From Chryseobacterium paludis (lineage in GTDB: Bacteria > Bacteroidota > Bacteroidia > Flavobacteriales > Weeksellaceae): a DNA stretch of 64,000 nucleotides. Location of the stretch: contig NZ_CP099966.1 in the NCBI RefSeq assembly GCF_025403485.1, forward strand, positions 4,400,501 through 4,464,500, read 5' to 3'. Numbering within the stretch: the stretch's first letter is position 1; each line of letters begins with the position of its first letter. The notes beneath the pieces were generated by a model. It searched no databases. It had not been told where the DNA came from and worked only from the letters and a program-made list of their open reading frames with translations. The translations under genes and the position numbers were made by a program. Below are positions 45,882-56,189 of the stretch, in pieces.

Positions 45882-47285
45882 ATGAATAAACACACTAAGA
45901 TCGGTATAATAGGACTAGGTTACGTAGGTTTACCTTTAGCGCGCTTATTTGCTACAAAATATCCGGTGTTAGGTTTTGATATCAATAAGGAAAGAATTGT
46001 AGAATTAAATCAAGGTGTTGATCATACATTGGAGGTTGATAATGATATTTTGAAATCTGTTTTAGCTGAAACTAATCTTTTTAGACAAGTTGATTACTCA
46101 GAAAATTTACGGACTGGATTGTATTGCTCTTCAGATTTAGATGATCTTAAAGATGCTAATGTATATATTATTACAGTGCCTACACCAGTGAATAAGCATA
46201 ATCATCCTGATCTGACACCATTATATAAGGCTTCAGAAATGGTTGGGAAAGTACTTAATAGGGGAGATATAGTAATTTATGAATCCACAGTATATCCAGG
46301 TGTAACTGAAGAAGAATGTGTACCGGTCTTGGAGAAAGTATCAGGCTTAAAGTTTAATGAAGATTTTTTTGCCGGATATTCTCCAGAAAGAATTAACCCA
46401 GGAGATAAAGAACATACAGTTGATAAAATCTTAAAAGTAACCTCGGGTTCTACTCCTGAAATAGGAAAAGTGGTAGATGATTTATACAAATCGATCATTA
46501 CGGCAGGAACACATCTGGCACCTACCATTAAAGTGGCGGAAGCATCTAAAGTGATTGAAAATTCACAACGTGATGTGAATATCGCATTCGTGAATGAATT
46601 GGCAAAGATTTTTTCATTAATGAATATTGATACACATGATGTATTGGAAGCTGCTGGGACAAAATGGAACTTTCTTCCTTTTAAACCAGGATTGGTAGGT
46701 GGACATTGTATTGGAGTAGATCCTTTTTATTTGGCTCAGAAAGCACAGGAAATTGGATATTATTCTGAATTAATTCTAAGTGCAAGAAGGCTGAATGATT
46801 CTATGGGGGCTTTTGTAGCTTCTCAAGTAATTAAACTCATGATCCAGAAGAATATTATGGTTAAAGGAGCTAAAGTATTGAATCTGGGAATTACATTCAA
46901 AGAAAATTGTCCAGATATAAGGAACTCTAAAGCTATTGATGTAATTACAAATTTGGAGGAGTATGGAGTGGAGGTTACCACTTACGACCCATGGGCAAAT
47001 CCTGAAGAAGTGATGAAAGAGTACGGAATTGTATGTTATTCTGGACTTAATCCAGGCATTGTGACCGGAATAGAAACCCCTATTGGCAACAATATATCTG
47101 ATAATGGTAAGCATGAAGCTAATAGTGTAATTGCTGCTCTTAGAGACAAGTTTGATGCTATCATCTTAACTGTAGCTCATACAGAATTTCTTAATCTCAA
47201 TCTTACCCTTAACCTTAAAGAAAATGGAGTGGTATATGATGTAAAAGGTATTTTGTCTAAAACCTTTGCCGATAAAAGATTATAA
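45882..47285 (+). CDS. UDP-N-acetylhexosamine 6-dehydrogenase (WbpO/TviB/CapL type)
   Basis: The 467-residue protein starts with the NAD motif GIIGLGYVGLPLA and has the catalytic cysteine C276 in GGHCIGVDPFY. It oxidises C6 of a UDP-N-acetylhexosamine to the uronic acid; the N-terminal text is closest to WbpO/TviB enzymes. Two segments seem extra compared with the usual ~425 residues: 385-421 (between the EEYG region and the KFDAIILTVAH strand) and a short NLNLTLNL run near 437-444. The UDP-binding C-terminal domain is otherwise present. Substrate, GlcNAc or GalNAc, is not certain. Confidence 0.88.
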   Translation: MNKHTKIGIIGLGYVGLPLARLFATKYPVLGFDINKERIVELNQGVDHTLEVDNDILKSVLAETNLFRQVDYSENLRTGLYCSSDLDDLKDANVYIITVPTPVNKHNHPDLTPLYKASEMVGKVLNRGDIVIYESTVYPGVTEEECVPVLEKVSGLKFNEDFFAGYSPERINPGDKEHTVDKILKVTSGSTPEIGKVVDDLYKSIITAGTHLAPTIKVAEASKVIENSQRDVNIAFVNELAKIFSLMNIDTHDVLEAAGTKWNFLPFKPGLVGGHCIGVDPFYLAQKAQEIGYYSELILSARRLNDSMGAFVASQVIKLMIQKNIMVKGAKVLNLGITFKENCPDIRNSKAIDVITNLEEYGVEVTTYDPWANPEEVMKEYGIVCYSGLNPGIVTGIETPIGNNISDNGKHEANSVIAALRDKFDAIILTVAHTEFLNLNLTLNLKENGVVYDVKGILSKTFADKRL

Positions 47286-47343
47286 CAAATATTTTTTGAA
47301 CAATAATAGTTTGAATTAAACAAGTAAATACAAAAAGAAATTA

Positions 47344-48510
47344 ATGAAAATTACGGTAGTAGGAACAGGATATGTAGGTTTATCAAATGCAATATTATTG
47401 GCTCAGCATAATGAAGTACTTGCTTTGGATATTATGCCTGAAAAAATTGAAATATTAAATAATAGAAAATCTCCGATTGAAGATAAAGAAATTATTGATT
47501 TTTTAACAAATAAGGATCTTAATTTTAAAGCGACTTTAGATAAAAAAGAAGCTTATCAGGATGCAGATTATGTTATTGTATCCACTCCTACGGATTATGA
47601 TCCTAAAACTAATTATTTTAATACGAGTAGTGTAGAGACAGTGATACTCGATGTGAAAGAATACAGCCCCAATGCTGTTGTTATCATAAAATCTACGGTA
47701 CCTGTAGGGTTTACAGAAGATTTAAAAAATAAATTGGAATTCCAGAATATTATATTTTCTCCAGAATTTTTAAGGGAGGGTAAAGCTTTATATGACAATT
47801 TATATCCATCCCGTATTATCATTGGTGAACAAAGTGAAAGAGCAAAAGTATTTGCAGACCTTCTAAAAGAAGGAGCAATAAAGAAAGAAATTCCTACTTT
47901 ATTTACAGACTCTACTGAAGCAGAGGCAATAAAGTTATTTTCCAACACATATCTTGCTTTGCGTGTGGCATACTTTAATGAATTGGACAGTTATGCTCAG
48001 ATGTATCACCTGGATAGTCGTCAGATTATAGAAGGAATAGGTCTTGACCCCCGAATAGGTTCACACTATAACAATCCTTCGTTTGGATATGGAGGATATT
48101 GTCTTCCTAAAGATACTAAACAGCTTTTGGCTAACTACGATGCTGTTCCAAATAATATTATTCAGGCAATCGTAGATGCTAATAGAACACGAAAAGATTT
48201 TATTGCCGATTCTATTATAGCTAAAAAACCTACTAAAGTTGGTGTGTATCGTTTAATTATGAAGTCTGGTTCAGATAATTTCAGAGCATCTGCCATACAA
48301 GGAGTGATGAAACGAATTAAAGCAAAAGGAATTGAAGTAGAAGTATATGAACCAGTTTTGAAAGAAGATCATTTTTTTGGATCTAAAGTAGTAAGTGATT
48401 TAGAGCAGTTTAAAAAAGAATGTGATATCATTATTTCTAATCGTAACGCTCCTGAATTATCTGATGTTAAAGATAAAGTATACACAAGAGATCTATTTGG
48501 AAATGATTAA
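47344..48510 (+). CDS. ugd: UDP-glucose 6-dehydrogenase
   Basis: The 388-residue protein is the same length as E. coli Ugd and very close in text throughout: [46 protein letters not shown] and the active site [13 protein letters not shown] with C253. It oxidises UDP-glucose twice to UDP-glucuronate. That product could be used directly as glucuronic acid in the polymer. Given the high similarity to a proteobacterial enzyme, lateral transfer is possible. Confidence 0.95.
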   Translation: MKITVVGTGYVGLSNAILLAQHNEVLALDIMPEKIEILNNRKSPIEDKEIIDFLTNKDLNFKATLDKKEAYQDADYVIVSTPTDYDPKTNYFNTSSVETVILDVKEYSPNAVVIIKSTVPVGFTEDLKNKLEFQNIIFSPEFLREGKALYDNLYPSRIIIGEQSERAKVFADLLKEGAIKKEIPTLFTDSTEAEAIKLFSNTYLALRVAYFNELDSYAQMYHLDSRQIIEGIGLDPRIGSHYNNPSFGYGGYCLPKDTKQLLANYDAVPNNIIQAIVDANRTRKDFIADSIIAKKPTKVGVYRLIMKSGSDNFRASAIQGVMKRIKAKGIEVEVYEPVLKEDHFFGSKVVSDLEQFKKECDIIISNRNAPELSDVKDKVYTRDLFGND

Positions 48511-48836
48511 CAGAACAAACCAACATGTAAAATACAGCTCATGGGTAAAGATACTAGGGCTAAGGGATACTTAATTTGTTTATAGAAGAATTCAAGTAAA
48601 TTCAGAAACAAAATATTACCTAAGGTGAAGCTATCATAGATGATTGGAATTTTTTATAGATCTGAATTACTACTGCAATAACAAATATTGTGGAGACAAA
48701 AATGGGTTGAAAAATCTTAATGTTACCTTGATTTTTTGGTAACAATTATATTACATATTGAATTGTAAATTATTAAGAATTTTAACGCATAACATACATT
48801 TTTAAAGAAGTGAACTGAACAAGTTGAAATATTATT
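48511..48836 (+). other. 326-base AT-rich gap inside the cluster
   Basis: No gene or promoter consensus is supported. One inverted repeat, TGTTACC (48721-48727) with GGTAACA (48738-48744), could be an operator or a weak hairpin. The gap marks the junction between the conserved export/precursor genes and the variable assembly genes. Confidence 0.4.
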
Positions 48837-50258
48837 TTGGAAAAAAACAAGAACAGTAGCCTTGCCTACCTTACGATTATTTATATGATTGGGAACTTCA
48901 GTTCAAAAGTTCTATCATTTGTATTAGTTTTTTTTATGACATATTTTCTAACTAAAGAAGAAGTTGGAGAGTATGATTTGATTTTAACGTCCATTTCATT
49001 TTTGGTACCCTGTATAAGTTTGCAAATTGACTCCTCTTTACTAAGATGGCTGCTAGATAAGAACCAGTCTGAAAAGAAAGACGAAATCTTTGAAAATGTC
49101 TTTGGCTTACTTTTTAGAAATATAGCCATTTATACTGTTCTTTATTGGATTTTAAGTTTTTTTATAGATTGGAATCATCAACTGTATCTCTATATATTTT
49201 CAGTACTAATGATGATTTTTCCAACACTTCAACAAGGAACTAGAGGTATTGGGAAAAACAGATTATATGCTTCTACTAGTGTTGTATATTCATTGTTTTT
49301 TGTCTTCAATACAGGAATTGCCTTATATTTTTTTAAGAGCTCAGTAGATGGTGTATTGCTAGCAAATATAATTGCCCTTAGTGGTGTAATTATCTGGCTG
49401 TTTATCAAAAATGATTGGTGGAAATATCTGAGAGCAAAGAAAATTGATTCTAAATTAATCAAGGAATTATGTGAATATTCATTGCCTTTGTTACCAAATA
49501 CATTGAGCTGGTGGCTGATTTCGGCTTCTACAAGATATGTAATTTTAGGATATCTAGGTAAAGAATATAATGGGTTGTTTGCAATCTCATATAAAATCCC
49601 AACTATAGTATTAGTTATCACAAACGTATTTACATTGGCTTGGCAGGAAAAAGTAATAAAAACCTCAAACCAAGAAGAAGCGGAAACTCAATTTACAAAT
49701 ATTCTTTCTGGATATGTGAACTTAGTTATGGGAGTCATCATCATTCTGGTAAGTTGTTCAAAATTTATGATGCAATTTATAGGTAAAGGATATTATGAAT
49801 CGTGGAAATATATTCCGATTTTATTATTTGCTGTTTTTCTACAAGCTATTTCTGCTTTTTATGGAGCCGCTTATTTAAGAGCTAAGCAAACCAAAGGGAT
49901 TTTATATTCTTCAATTTTAGGTGGAGTTATTACAATTTCGACCTCATTCTTTTTTGTTCAGTATATGGGATTGTATGGGATTAGTTTATCCATTATGCTT
50001 GGTTATCTTGTCCTTTTAATTTTCAGAGGAATTCATGTACAACATTTTTTAAAAATTAAATTCCCAATTATAAACACTATAATTTTAACTATAATTTTTA
50101 TAGTACTTACAAGTTTACTGTATGTGGAAAACAAATGGATTTTCCCTTTATCAGTGTTAATATCATTAATAGTATTTACCATATTTAATTACAAATATAT
50201 TATATCATTAAAATCAAAAGTTATTTCAAAATGGAAGAAATCAAAAAGTATGGCTTAA
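48837..50258 (+). CDS. Wzx-type polysaccharide flippase
   Basis: The 473-residue protein has about 12-14 membrane helices and opens with SLAYLTIIYMIGNFSSKVLS, the usual first helix of the MATE-like Wzx/oligosaccharide flippase family. It would turn lipid-linked repeat units across the inner membrane. The start codon is TTG at 48837; the first in-frame ATG (48885) would cut into the first helix. Its 3' end overlaps the next gene by 28 bases. High A/T content compared with the flanking core genes hints at recent acquisition of this part. Confidence 0.85.
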   Translation: MEKNKNSSLAYLTIIYMIGNFSSKVLSFVLVFFMTYFLTKEEVGEYDLILTSISFLVPCISLQIDSSLLRWLLDKNQSEKKDEIFENVFGLLFRNIAIYTVLYWILSFFIDWNHQLYLYIFSVLMMIFPTLQQGTRGIGKNRLYASTSVVYSLFFVFNTGIALYFFKSSVDGVLLANIIALSGVIIWLFIKNDWWKYLRAKKIDSKLIKELCEYSLPLLPNTLSWWLISASTRYVILGYLGKEYNGLFAISYKIPTIVLVITNVFTLAWQEKVIKTSNQEEAETQFTNILSGYVNLVMGVIIILVSCSKFMMQFIGKGYYESWKYIPILLFAVFLQAISAFYGAAYLRAKQTKGILYSSILGGVITISTSFFFVQYMGLYGISLSIMLGYLVLLIFRGIHVQHFLKIKFPIINTIILTIIFIVLTSLLYVENKWIFPLSVLISLIVFTIFNYKYIISLKSKVISKWKKSKSMA

Positions 50259-51214
50259 TGGGTTGTTCAAGGAAACAAACAAATGTTGGAGACTATGTAC
50301 AAGCACTTGCCGCAAAGCAATATTTACCCCAGGTAGATATTTACAGAGATAGAGAAGAATTAAATACTTATGAGGGTGATGATATCAAAATGATCATGAA
50401 CGGTTGGTATATGCACAATCCTAAAAATTGGCCCCCTTCTGAGAAAATAAATCCGTTATTTGTTTCAATGCATATCAATTCTTCAGTTTATGAAGGAATG
50501 ACGGAAGAAAAAAGTATTAATTATTTTAAAAAACATCAACCAATTGGTTGTAGAGATAAAGCTACCGCTAAATTGTTAAGCGATCATGGTGTAGATGCTT
50601 ATTATTCGGGTTGTTTGACACTTACTTTAGGCAGAACCTATATAAGAAAACCAGAAGAAATTTCAGATGAAATTTTATTCATTGATCCTCTTTTTCATTA
50701 CTTTTCTCTTAAAGAAATGCTAAACTCAAGAATTAAATTATTGAGTAGAATTAAAAGAAGAAGGTTTTTTGAATTTATGCTAAAAAAGAAAGTGTTTAAA
50801 ACTCAATTTTCTGATGACATATTAAAAAAAGCAAAATTCATTACACAAGTCATTCCTGAAACTACAATAGAAAATAACTTCAAGATTGCCGATGAGTATC
50901 TAAAGAGATTAAGTAAGGCAAAGTTAGTAGTCACTTCAAGAATTCATTGTGCACTTCCATGTTTAGCAATGGGGACTCCCGTTGTATTTTTAAATGGAGG
51001 TTTTGAAGGATTTGGAAATAGATTCAATAGCCGTTTTGATGGATTAATAGACTTCTTCAATAGAGTAGATATCTCACTTGATGGTAAAATCACAAGGAAT
51101 TTTGATTTTGATGGTAAAATTGGGTTTAATAATCTTCCTGTTAATAAGTCCCTTCATATTCCTTTTGCCAATGATTTGATGGCTAAATGTGAGGGTTTTG
51201 TCGCTAAAAACTAA
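50231..51214 (+). CDS. Polysaccharide pyruvyltransferase family protein, first
   Basis: The 327-residue protein shows the PF04230 pattern: an N-terminal GLMGCSRKQTNVGDYVQALA with the NxGD motif, a central HxN region and a C-terminal VVTSRIHCALPCLAMGTPVV. Such enzymes transfer pyruvate from PEP to form a ketal on a sugar, adding negative charge; several family members act as glycosyl-type transferases instead. It overlaps the flippase gene by 28 bases, so it is translated with it. Confidence 0.75.
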   Translation: MEEIKKYGLMGCSRKQTNVGDYVQALAAKQYLPQVDIYRDREELNTYEGDDIKMIMNGWYMHNPKNWPPSEKINPLFVSMHINSSVYEGMTEEKSINYFKKHQPIGCRDKATAKLLSDHGVDAYYSGCLTLTLGRTYIRKPEEISDEILFIDPLFHYFSLKEMLNSRIKLLSRIKRRRFFEFMLKKKVFKTQFSDDILKKAKFITQVIPETTIENNFKIADEYLKRLSKAKLVVTSRIHCALPCLAMGTPVVFLNGGFEGFGNRFNSRFDGLIDFFNRVDISLDGKITRNFDFDGKIGFNNLPVNKSLHIPFANDLMAKCEGFVAKN

Positions 51215-51221
51215 TTCAGGT

Positions 51222-52427
51222 ATGAAGGCTAGAAAAGTAATTTTATTTACCCGAAGGTTTCCTTATTTTAAAACTGAAGCATTTTTAGAGGCAGAAATCA
51301 ATATTCTGGCTGAAGCATTTGATGAAGTGGTGATTTTTCCAACTGAAATTAGTGATGAGATTAGACAGGTTCCTGCAAACGTAAAAATTGAAAAAGATTT
51401 TTCTAAGCACTTTCAGAATAAAAATAAGAGAATTCTACAAACTGCTGTCAGTTCTTTTTTTTGGAACGCTTTATGGAAATATAAATCGAAAATCAATTCA
51501 GTAGGTTCACTTAAACATATATTTCAATTTTCCTCTAGTGTAATTGCTTACAAATCGTATTTCAAAAATTATAAATTTTCTGATTCAGATTTATTATATA
51601 CTTATTGGTTTACAGAAGCAACTAAAGCATTTATAGATCTTAAAAAGACAAAGAAATTTAAAGTAATTTCCAGGGCACATAGATATGATATTTATGAAGG
51701 AATTCCCTCGACTCCGGCATTTTGGCCTTTTAGAAAAGATGTTTTAGAGAAAATAGATAGATTGTATTCGATTTCAGAAAATGGTAAAGACTACTTAGAA
51801 GGGAAATATAAAGTTAACAACAAAATAAAAGTTTCAAAACTCGGTGTTTTCGATAAGGGGAAAATTGCACCCCAAAACTTAGAAAATGAAGTAAGTATCG
51901 TTTCTGTTTCCAGGATTGATCCTATGAAAAGAGTTCAATTAATCGCCGATTCTATTATAGAGTTTGCAAAATTAAACCCTGAAAAAAAGATTACCTGGAC
52001 TCATTTTGGAGATGGTAAAGAAAGAGTAAATATAAAAAATAGTATTCCAGAATTATCCAATCTAAAAGCTCAATTGAACGGAGGTGTTCCGAATACCCAA
52101 ATTTATAAGTATTACGAAGAAAATCCAGTTTCCATCTTCATCAACCTAAGTAGTTCTGAAGGCATTCCAGTTTCTATTATGGAAGCACAATCTTTTGGTA
52201 TACCGGTAATTGCTACCAATGTTGGGGGAAGTGGAGAAATTGTTCAGAAAGAAACAGGAAAGCTATTAAATGCGGATCCACTCATTTCAGATGTAAATTT
52301 GGCAATAAATCAGATATTGGGTGAAAATTTAAGTAGAGAAGAAGTAAAAAAATTCTGGAGTTTGAATTTTAATGCCCAAGTCAATTATGAAAATTTTGTA
52401 AATGATTTAAAATCTGAATTTTTTTAA
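51222..52427 (+). CDS. GT4-type glycosyltransferase
   Basis: I choose the ATG at 51222 (7 bases after the preceding stop); a GTG at 51189 is possible but lies inside the previous gene. The 401-residue protein has a GT-B fold: the donor-site strand SVSRIDPMKRVQLIADS (about 226-242) and the C-terminal SSSEGIPVSIMEAQSFGIPVI, with the E-x7-E retaining GT4 signature. It adds one sugar to the lipid-linked repeat on the cytoplasmic face. Sugar specificity unknown. Confidence 0.85.
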   Translation: MKARKVILFTRRFPYFKTEAFLEAEINILAEAFDEVVIFPTEISDEIRQVPANVKIEKDFSKHFQNKNKRILQTAVSSFFWNALWKYKSKINSVGSLKHIFQFSSSVIAYKSYFKNYKFSDSDLLYTYWFTEATKAFIDLKKTKKFKVISRAHRYDIYEGIPSTPAFWPFRKDVLEKIDRLYSISENGKDYLEGKYKVNNKIKVSKLGVFDKGKIAPQNLENEVSIVSVSRIDPMKRVQLIADSIIEFAKLNPEKKITWTHFGDGKERVNIKNSIPELSNLKAQLNGGVPNTQIYKYYEENPVSIFINLSSSEGIPVSIMEAQSFGIPVIATNVGGSGEIVQKETGKLLNADPLISDVNLAINQILGENLSREEVKKFWSLNFNAQVNYENFVNDLKSEFF

Positions 52428-53504
52428 ATGAAAAATAAAATAGTATACATAGTTGCTACACAATATGATAATGTAGGTGATTTACTGATTAATAAGTGCT
52501 TGATTGATCAGATTTCCAGATTTGGACAGGTTTACCTAGATACCAGAAATGTGCCGGAACGATTTAAAAAAGAGCTTTTAAAAGATACCCAAAACGTAAA
52601 AGAATTATCAGAAATTACCAATAAAAGTTTTAAAGGAAAGAGTGTAGTTCCGTTATATTTTTCAAATTTGGGGATTACACATATTTTTAAAAGCCCTGGT
52701 CCTTTTGGAAGTGCAGGGAACAAGAAAGTGTTTCTGAAGAATATGCTGATCGGAGTAATTTTTAAGATATTTAAATCTAAAGGTGTAAAATCTTACTTGG
52801 TAGGCAATGACGTTCATTACAAAAATGAACTAGACAAAAGGTCGGTGAACTTTTTTTCTAAAAATACCGAAAAAATACTTTGTAGAAGTTATACTAATGT
52901 AAATGCATTAAAAGGACTAGGATTCAAAAATATTGATTATATCCCAGATATGTGTTTTGGATATTCTCCAAAAGATATTGTTGAATCTGAATCTAATGAA
53001 ATTGGTGTTTCTTTTCGAAGATTAAATGATGAAAATTATCATCGGAAAATAGTAGATGCAATCCAAAATATTTTAGATAATACGGATAAAAAAGTAACCT
53101 TCTTTTATCAAGTTAATCACGATTTTGAATACAATAATGAATTATTTACCCATTTCAAAAATAATCAAAATGTAAGTTTTCACAAGGATTGTTTACAATG
53201 GGACAGTTTGTCTTTCTACAATAAATTCTCTTTTACACTTAGTAACAGGTTACATGTTTTGCTATTAGGAATGGTATATAATGTAATTCCAATTGGGCTA
53301 TTGAATAATGATTTAAAAACTCAGAAGATAATTGATATTTTTGATGGAGTGGATTTAAATGATTTCTTAGTCAGTGAACTAACTAAAGAGGCAATAGAAG
53401 CATTGATTTTAAAAGAACAAGAATTAAAACAATTAATAAAAGAAGTCACCTTAGAGCAAAAAACATTGATTGAAAATAAAATTTTTGAATTAATAGAAAA
53501 GTAA
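52428..53504 (+). CDS. Polysaccharide pyruvyltransferase family protein, second
   Basis: The 358-residue protein has the PF04230 layout: YDNVGDLLINKCLID near the N-terminus with the NxGD motif, a central GVSFRRLND strand and a C-terminal FTLSNRLHVLLLGM. It shares the family with the gene at 50231 but is far from it in sequence, so the two probably act on different acceptors. Its ATG directly follows the stop codon of the upstream gene. Confidence 0.72.
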   Translation: MKNKIVYIVATQYDNVGDLLINKCLIDQISRFGQVYLDTRNVPERFKKELLKDTQNVKELSEITNKSFKGKSVVPLYFSNLGITHIFKSPGPFGSAGNKKVFLKNMLIGVIFKIFKSKGVKSYLVGNDVHYKNELDKRSVNFFSKNTEKILCRSYTNVNALKGLGFKNIDYIPDMCFGYSPKDIVESESNEIGVSFRRLNDENYHRKIVDAIQNILDNTDKKVTFFYQVNHDFEYNNELFTHFKNNQNVSFHKDCLQWDSLSFYNKFSFTLSNRLHVLLLGMVYNVIPIGLLNNDLKTQKIIDIFDGVDLNDFLVSELTKEAIEALILKEQELKQLIKEVTLEQKTLIENKIFELIEK

Positions 53505-54539
53505 ATGGAAATTTATTTAATGATTATACTAATTGTATTATTTTTTCTTGGTTTAAGGATTAAGAATACAATTATTGTTGTATTTTTTTTAATAATAATT
53601 GCTACATTTAGGGCATATACTGTCGGAATTGATACCAATAATTATTTATTAAACTACAAGTATGAAATCGATTTACATAAAATTCCTCAATTAATAAAAA
53701 AAATTGAAATAGGCTGGCTTTACTTAAATGTATTTGTAAAAGAATATTTTCAAGAATTTAGAATTATATTATTTGTATCAAGTGTTTTAACTCTTCTTCC
53801 TCTAAATTATGTTTTTAGAAAAGAAACTAAGTCACCTTTATTAACATTTTTGTTTTATATTTTTCTTTTTTATTATTTCTTTTCATTCAGTATTGTTAGA
53901 CAAGCTATTGCAGTATCGTTATTTATGTTATCCATTCACTTTTTAGTGAAAGGGAAACAGCTTAAGTTCTTTTTTTATATTGGTTTAGGTGCATTGTTTC
54001 ATTATTCAATTCTAGCTTTGATTCCCATTATATTTGTTTTAAAAAGAATTAACCTTTCTTATTTCTGGTATTCTGCGATCTTAGTTATAACATTTTTTAT
54101 TGGATTTTCAGGAGTTTTAGATTTGGCAAAATCTTATTTAGCATTATTGCCATTTGAAAAATATGCCAATTATGAAGATTATAATGCTGGTAGTGCTTTT
54201 AATAGAATTGCAAACTATATCTTCATCGTGCCTAAAACGCTTTTGTTTATGTATATTTATTTTTATACAAAAAAATACAACCTGTATAACAATGTGATCC
54301 AGATGAAACTTTTTTGGGTAGGAATTATTGTATTGAACTTGTTTTTAGCCGTTCCACAGGTTTCTAGATTTACTTATTATTTAACTATTTTTGAAGTGAT
54401 AATTATGTCAAACTTCATATTTAATATTCCAAAGAGAAAAAAATTAGAAGTATTAATAGTTTGTTTTTCATATTGTTTGGTTTATTTTATTTACTATTCA
54501 ATTACCAATCGTTTTGGTGTAATTCCTTATAAAATATGA
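53505..54539 (+). CDS. EpsG/Wzy-like polysaccharide polymerase
   Basis: The 344-residue protein has about nine membrane helices and the EpsG-family motif AYTVGIDTNNYL (about 38-49) after the second helix. EpsG-like proteins are taken as Wzy polymerases, joining repeat units in the periplasm. It begins directly at the stop of the preceding gene. The sequence is among the most AT-rich of the cluster. There is no other polymerase candidate in the window. Confidence 0.75.
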   Translation: MEIYLMIILIVLFFLGLRIKNTIIVVFFLIIIATFRAYTVGIDTNNYLLNYKYEIDLHKIPQLIKKIEIGWLYLNVFVKEYFQEFRIILFVSSVLTLLPLNYVFRKETKSPLLTFLFYIFLFYYFFSFSIVRQAIAVSLFMLSIHFLVKGKQLKFFFYIGLGALFHYSILALIPIIFVLKRINLSYFWYSAILVITFFIGFSGVLDLAKSYLALLPFEKYANYEDYNAGSAFNRIANYIFIVPKTLLFMYIYFYTKKYNLYNNVIQMKLFWVGIIVLNLFLAVPQVSRFTYYLTIFEVIIMSNFIFNIPKRKKLEVLIVCFSYCLVYFIYYSITNRFGVIPYKI

Positions 54540-55651
54540 TTGATCAAAGAAAAAAAATTTGCTTGATTTATAACTATGCTCAGCACTATAGATTGGGTGT
54601 ATTTAAATTAATGGATAAGCATTTAGATTGTGACTTTTATTTTGGAGACAAAATGGGGGATGTAAAAAAATTAGATTATAATGAATTACATGGATTTAAA
54701 GGAGAATTAAAAAATGTTCCGTTATTTTCTAATTTTTACTGGCAATCAGGCGCTATTTCTTTATTTTTTAAGAATTACAGCAATTATATTATTTTAGGTG
54801 AGTACTATTGCCTATCAACATGGCTCATCTTATTTCTTTCTATATTTTCATCTAAAAAGGTGTATTTATGGACTCATGGCTGGTATGGAAAAGAATCATT
54901 TATAATTAAAATTATTAAAAAAATATTCTTTTCAATGGGAACCGGAATTTTTCTATATGGAGAATATGCCAAAAAATTGATGATAAAAGAAGGCTTTAGT
55001 TCATCTAAATTACATGTTATTTATAATTCTTTAAATTATGAAGAGCAAATTGTCATTAGGAAGAAATTGATAAAGTCAGATGTATATTTGAATCATTTTG
55101 GAAATAAAGCACCTATACTTATTTTCATTGGCAGGCTTACTAAAGTAAAAAAACTACATTACATCTTAGAAGCTCAAAAGAAATTAAAAGACCAGAATAT
55201 TCCATTAAATTTAGTTATAATCGGAGATGGTGAGGAACGAGGATTTCTAAATTCTAAAGTTTCAGAGTATGATCTTAAAGATTGTGTTTGGTTCGTAGGG
55301 CAGTTGTATGATGAAAATGCAATTGCAAATTATATTTTTAACGCTGATCTTTGTGTATCCCCTGGCAATGTTGGACTTACGGCAATGCATACTTTAATGT
55401 ATGGAACTCCAGTAATAACACACAATAATTTTGCATTACAAATGCCTGAATTTGAAGCTTTAGAAATTGGTAAGACAGGTGATTTTTTCGAACATGAAAA
55501 CGTTAATTCATTGACGGATAAAATTTATCAGTGGTTTCAAAAAGACGTATCGAGAGAGGAGATTCGAAAAAATTGCTATCAAGTAATTGATGAAAAATTT
55601 AATCCTGAATTTCAGGTTTCTAAAATAAAAAGTGTGGTTTATGAAAATTAA
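54536..55651 (+). CDS. GT4-type glycosyltransferase
   Basis: The 371-residue GT-B protein has the donor-site strand FIGRLTKVKKLHYILEA (about 197-213) and NVGLTAMHTLMYGTPVITH near the C-terminal third. The glutamate that usually starts the E-x7-E motif is replaced (PGNVGLTAMH), a variant seen in some bacterial GT4 enzymes. Its ATG overlaps the polymerase stop by 4 bases (ATGA). Confidence 0.8.
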   Translation: MIDQRKKICLIYNYAQHYRLGVFKLMDKHLDCDFYFGDKMGDVKKLDYNELHGFKGELKNVPLFSNFYWQSGAISLFFKNYSNYIILGEYYCLSTWLILFLSIFSSKKVYLWTHGWYGKESFIIKIIKKIFFSMGTGIFLYGEYAKKLMIKEGFSSSKLHVIYNSLNYEEQIVIRKKLIKSDVYLNHFGNKAPILIFIGRLTKVKKLHYILEAQKKLKDQNIPLNLVIIGDGEERGFLNSKVSEYDLKDCVWFVGQLYDENAIANYIFNADLCVSPGNVGLTAMHTLMYGTPVITHNNFALQMPEFEALEIGKTGDFFEHENVNSLTDKIYQWFQKDVSREEIRKNCYQVIDEKFNPEFQVSKIKSVVYEN

Positions 55652-56189
55652 ACAAAGAATTAGAAAGGTTTTCAGAGAGATGAAAACGTTTGTTTATAGA
55701 AATTTTTTGGGATATAAAAATTTAGATTCAACATTTTATTTTGGTGGTAAATCAAATGTGTCAAAAGATTTACAAGCTGGGAAATGGTCATACATTGGCC
55801 CAAATTGTATAATTTATCCAAAAGTAACAATTGGTGATTATACCATGATTGCCCATGATGTTTCAATTCTAGGAGGTGATCATAAATATAATATGCCTGG
55901 AGTTCCCTGTATTTTTACTGGACGTGATTTTTTAGGTGAAACCAAAATTGGAAAAGATGTTTGGATTGGTGCATATTCCAAAATCATTGCAGGTGTCACA
56001 ATCGGAGATGGAGCCATTATCGCATTAGGCTCAATTGTAACAAAGGATGTAGAGCCATATTCAATTTATGCAGGAATTCCTGCTAAAAAAATAAAAAATA
56101 GGTTTCAAAATTCCCAAGATATAGAGAAACATGAAAAAATGCTTAACTCGAAGGTTTCTGTATTTGGATTTGAAGATCTTTGTAAATAA
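55641..56189 (+). CDS. Hexapeptide-repeat O-acetyltransferase
   Basis: From the ATG at 55641 the product is 182 residues. It is a left-handed beta-helix transferase with repeats such as IGPNCIIYPKVTIGDYTMIA and IGKDVWIGAYSKIIAGVTIG, the catalytic His in GGDHKYN and the cap motif YAGIPAKKIK. It likely acetylates a sugar of the polymer or precursor. The start overlaps the previous gene by 11 bases; a GTG nine bases upstream (55632) is an alternative. Confidence 0.85.
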   Translation: MKIKQRIRKVFREMKTFVYRNFLGYKNLDSTFYFGGKSNVSKDLQAGKWSYIGPNCIIYPKVTIGDYTMIAHDVSILGGDHKYNMPGVPCIFTGRDFLGETKIGKDVWIGAYSKIIAGVTIGDGAIIALGSIVTKDVEPYSIYAGIPAKKIKNRFQNSQDIEKHEKMLNSKVSVFGFEDLCK

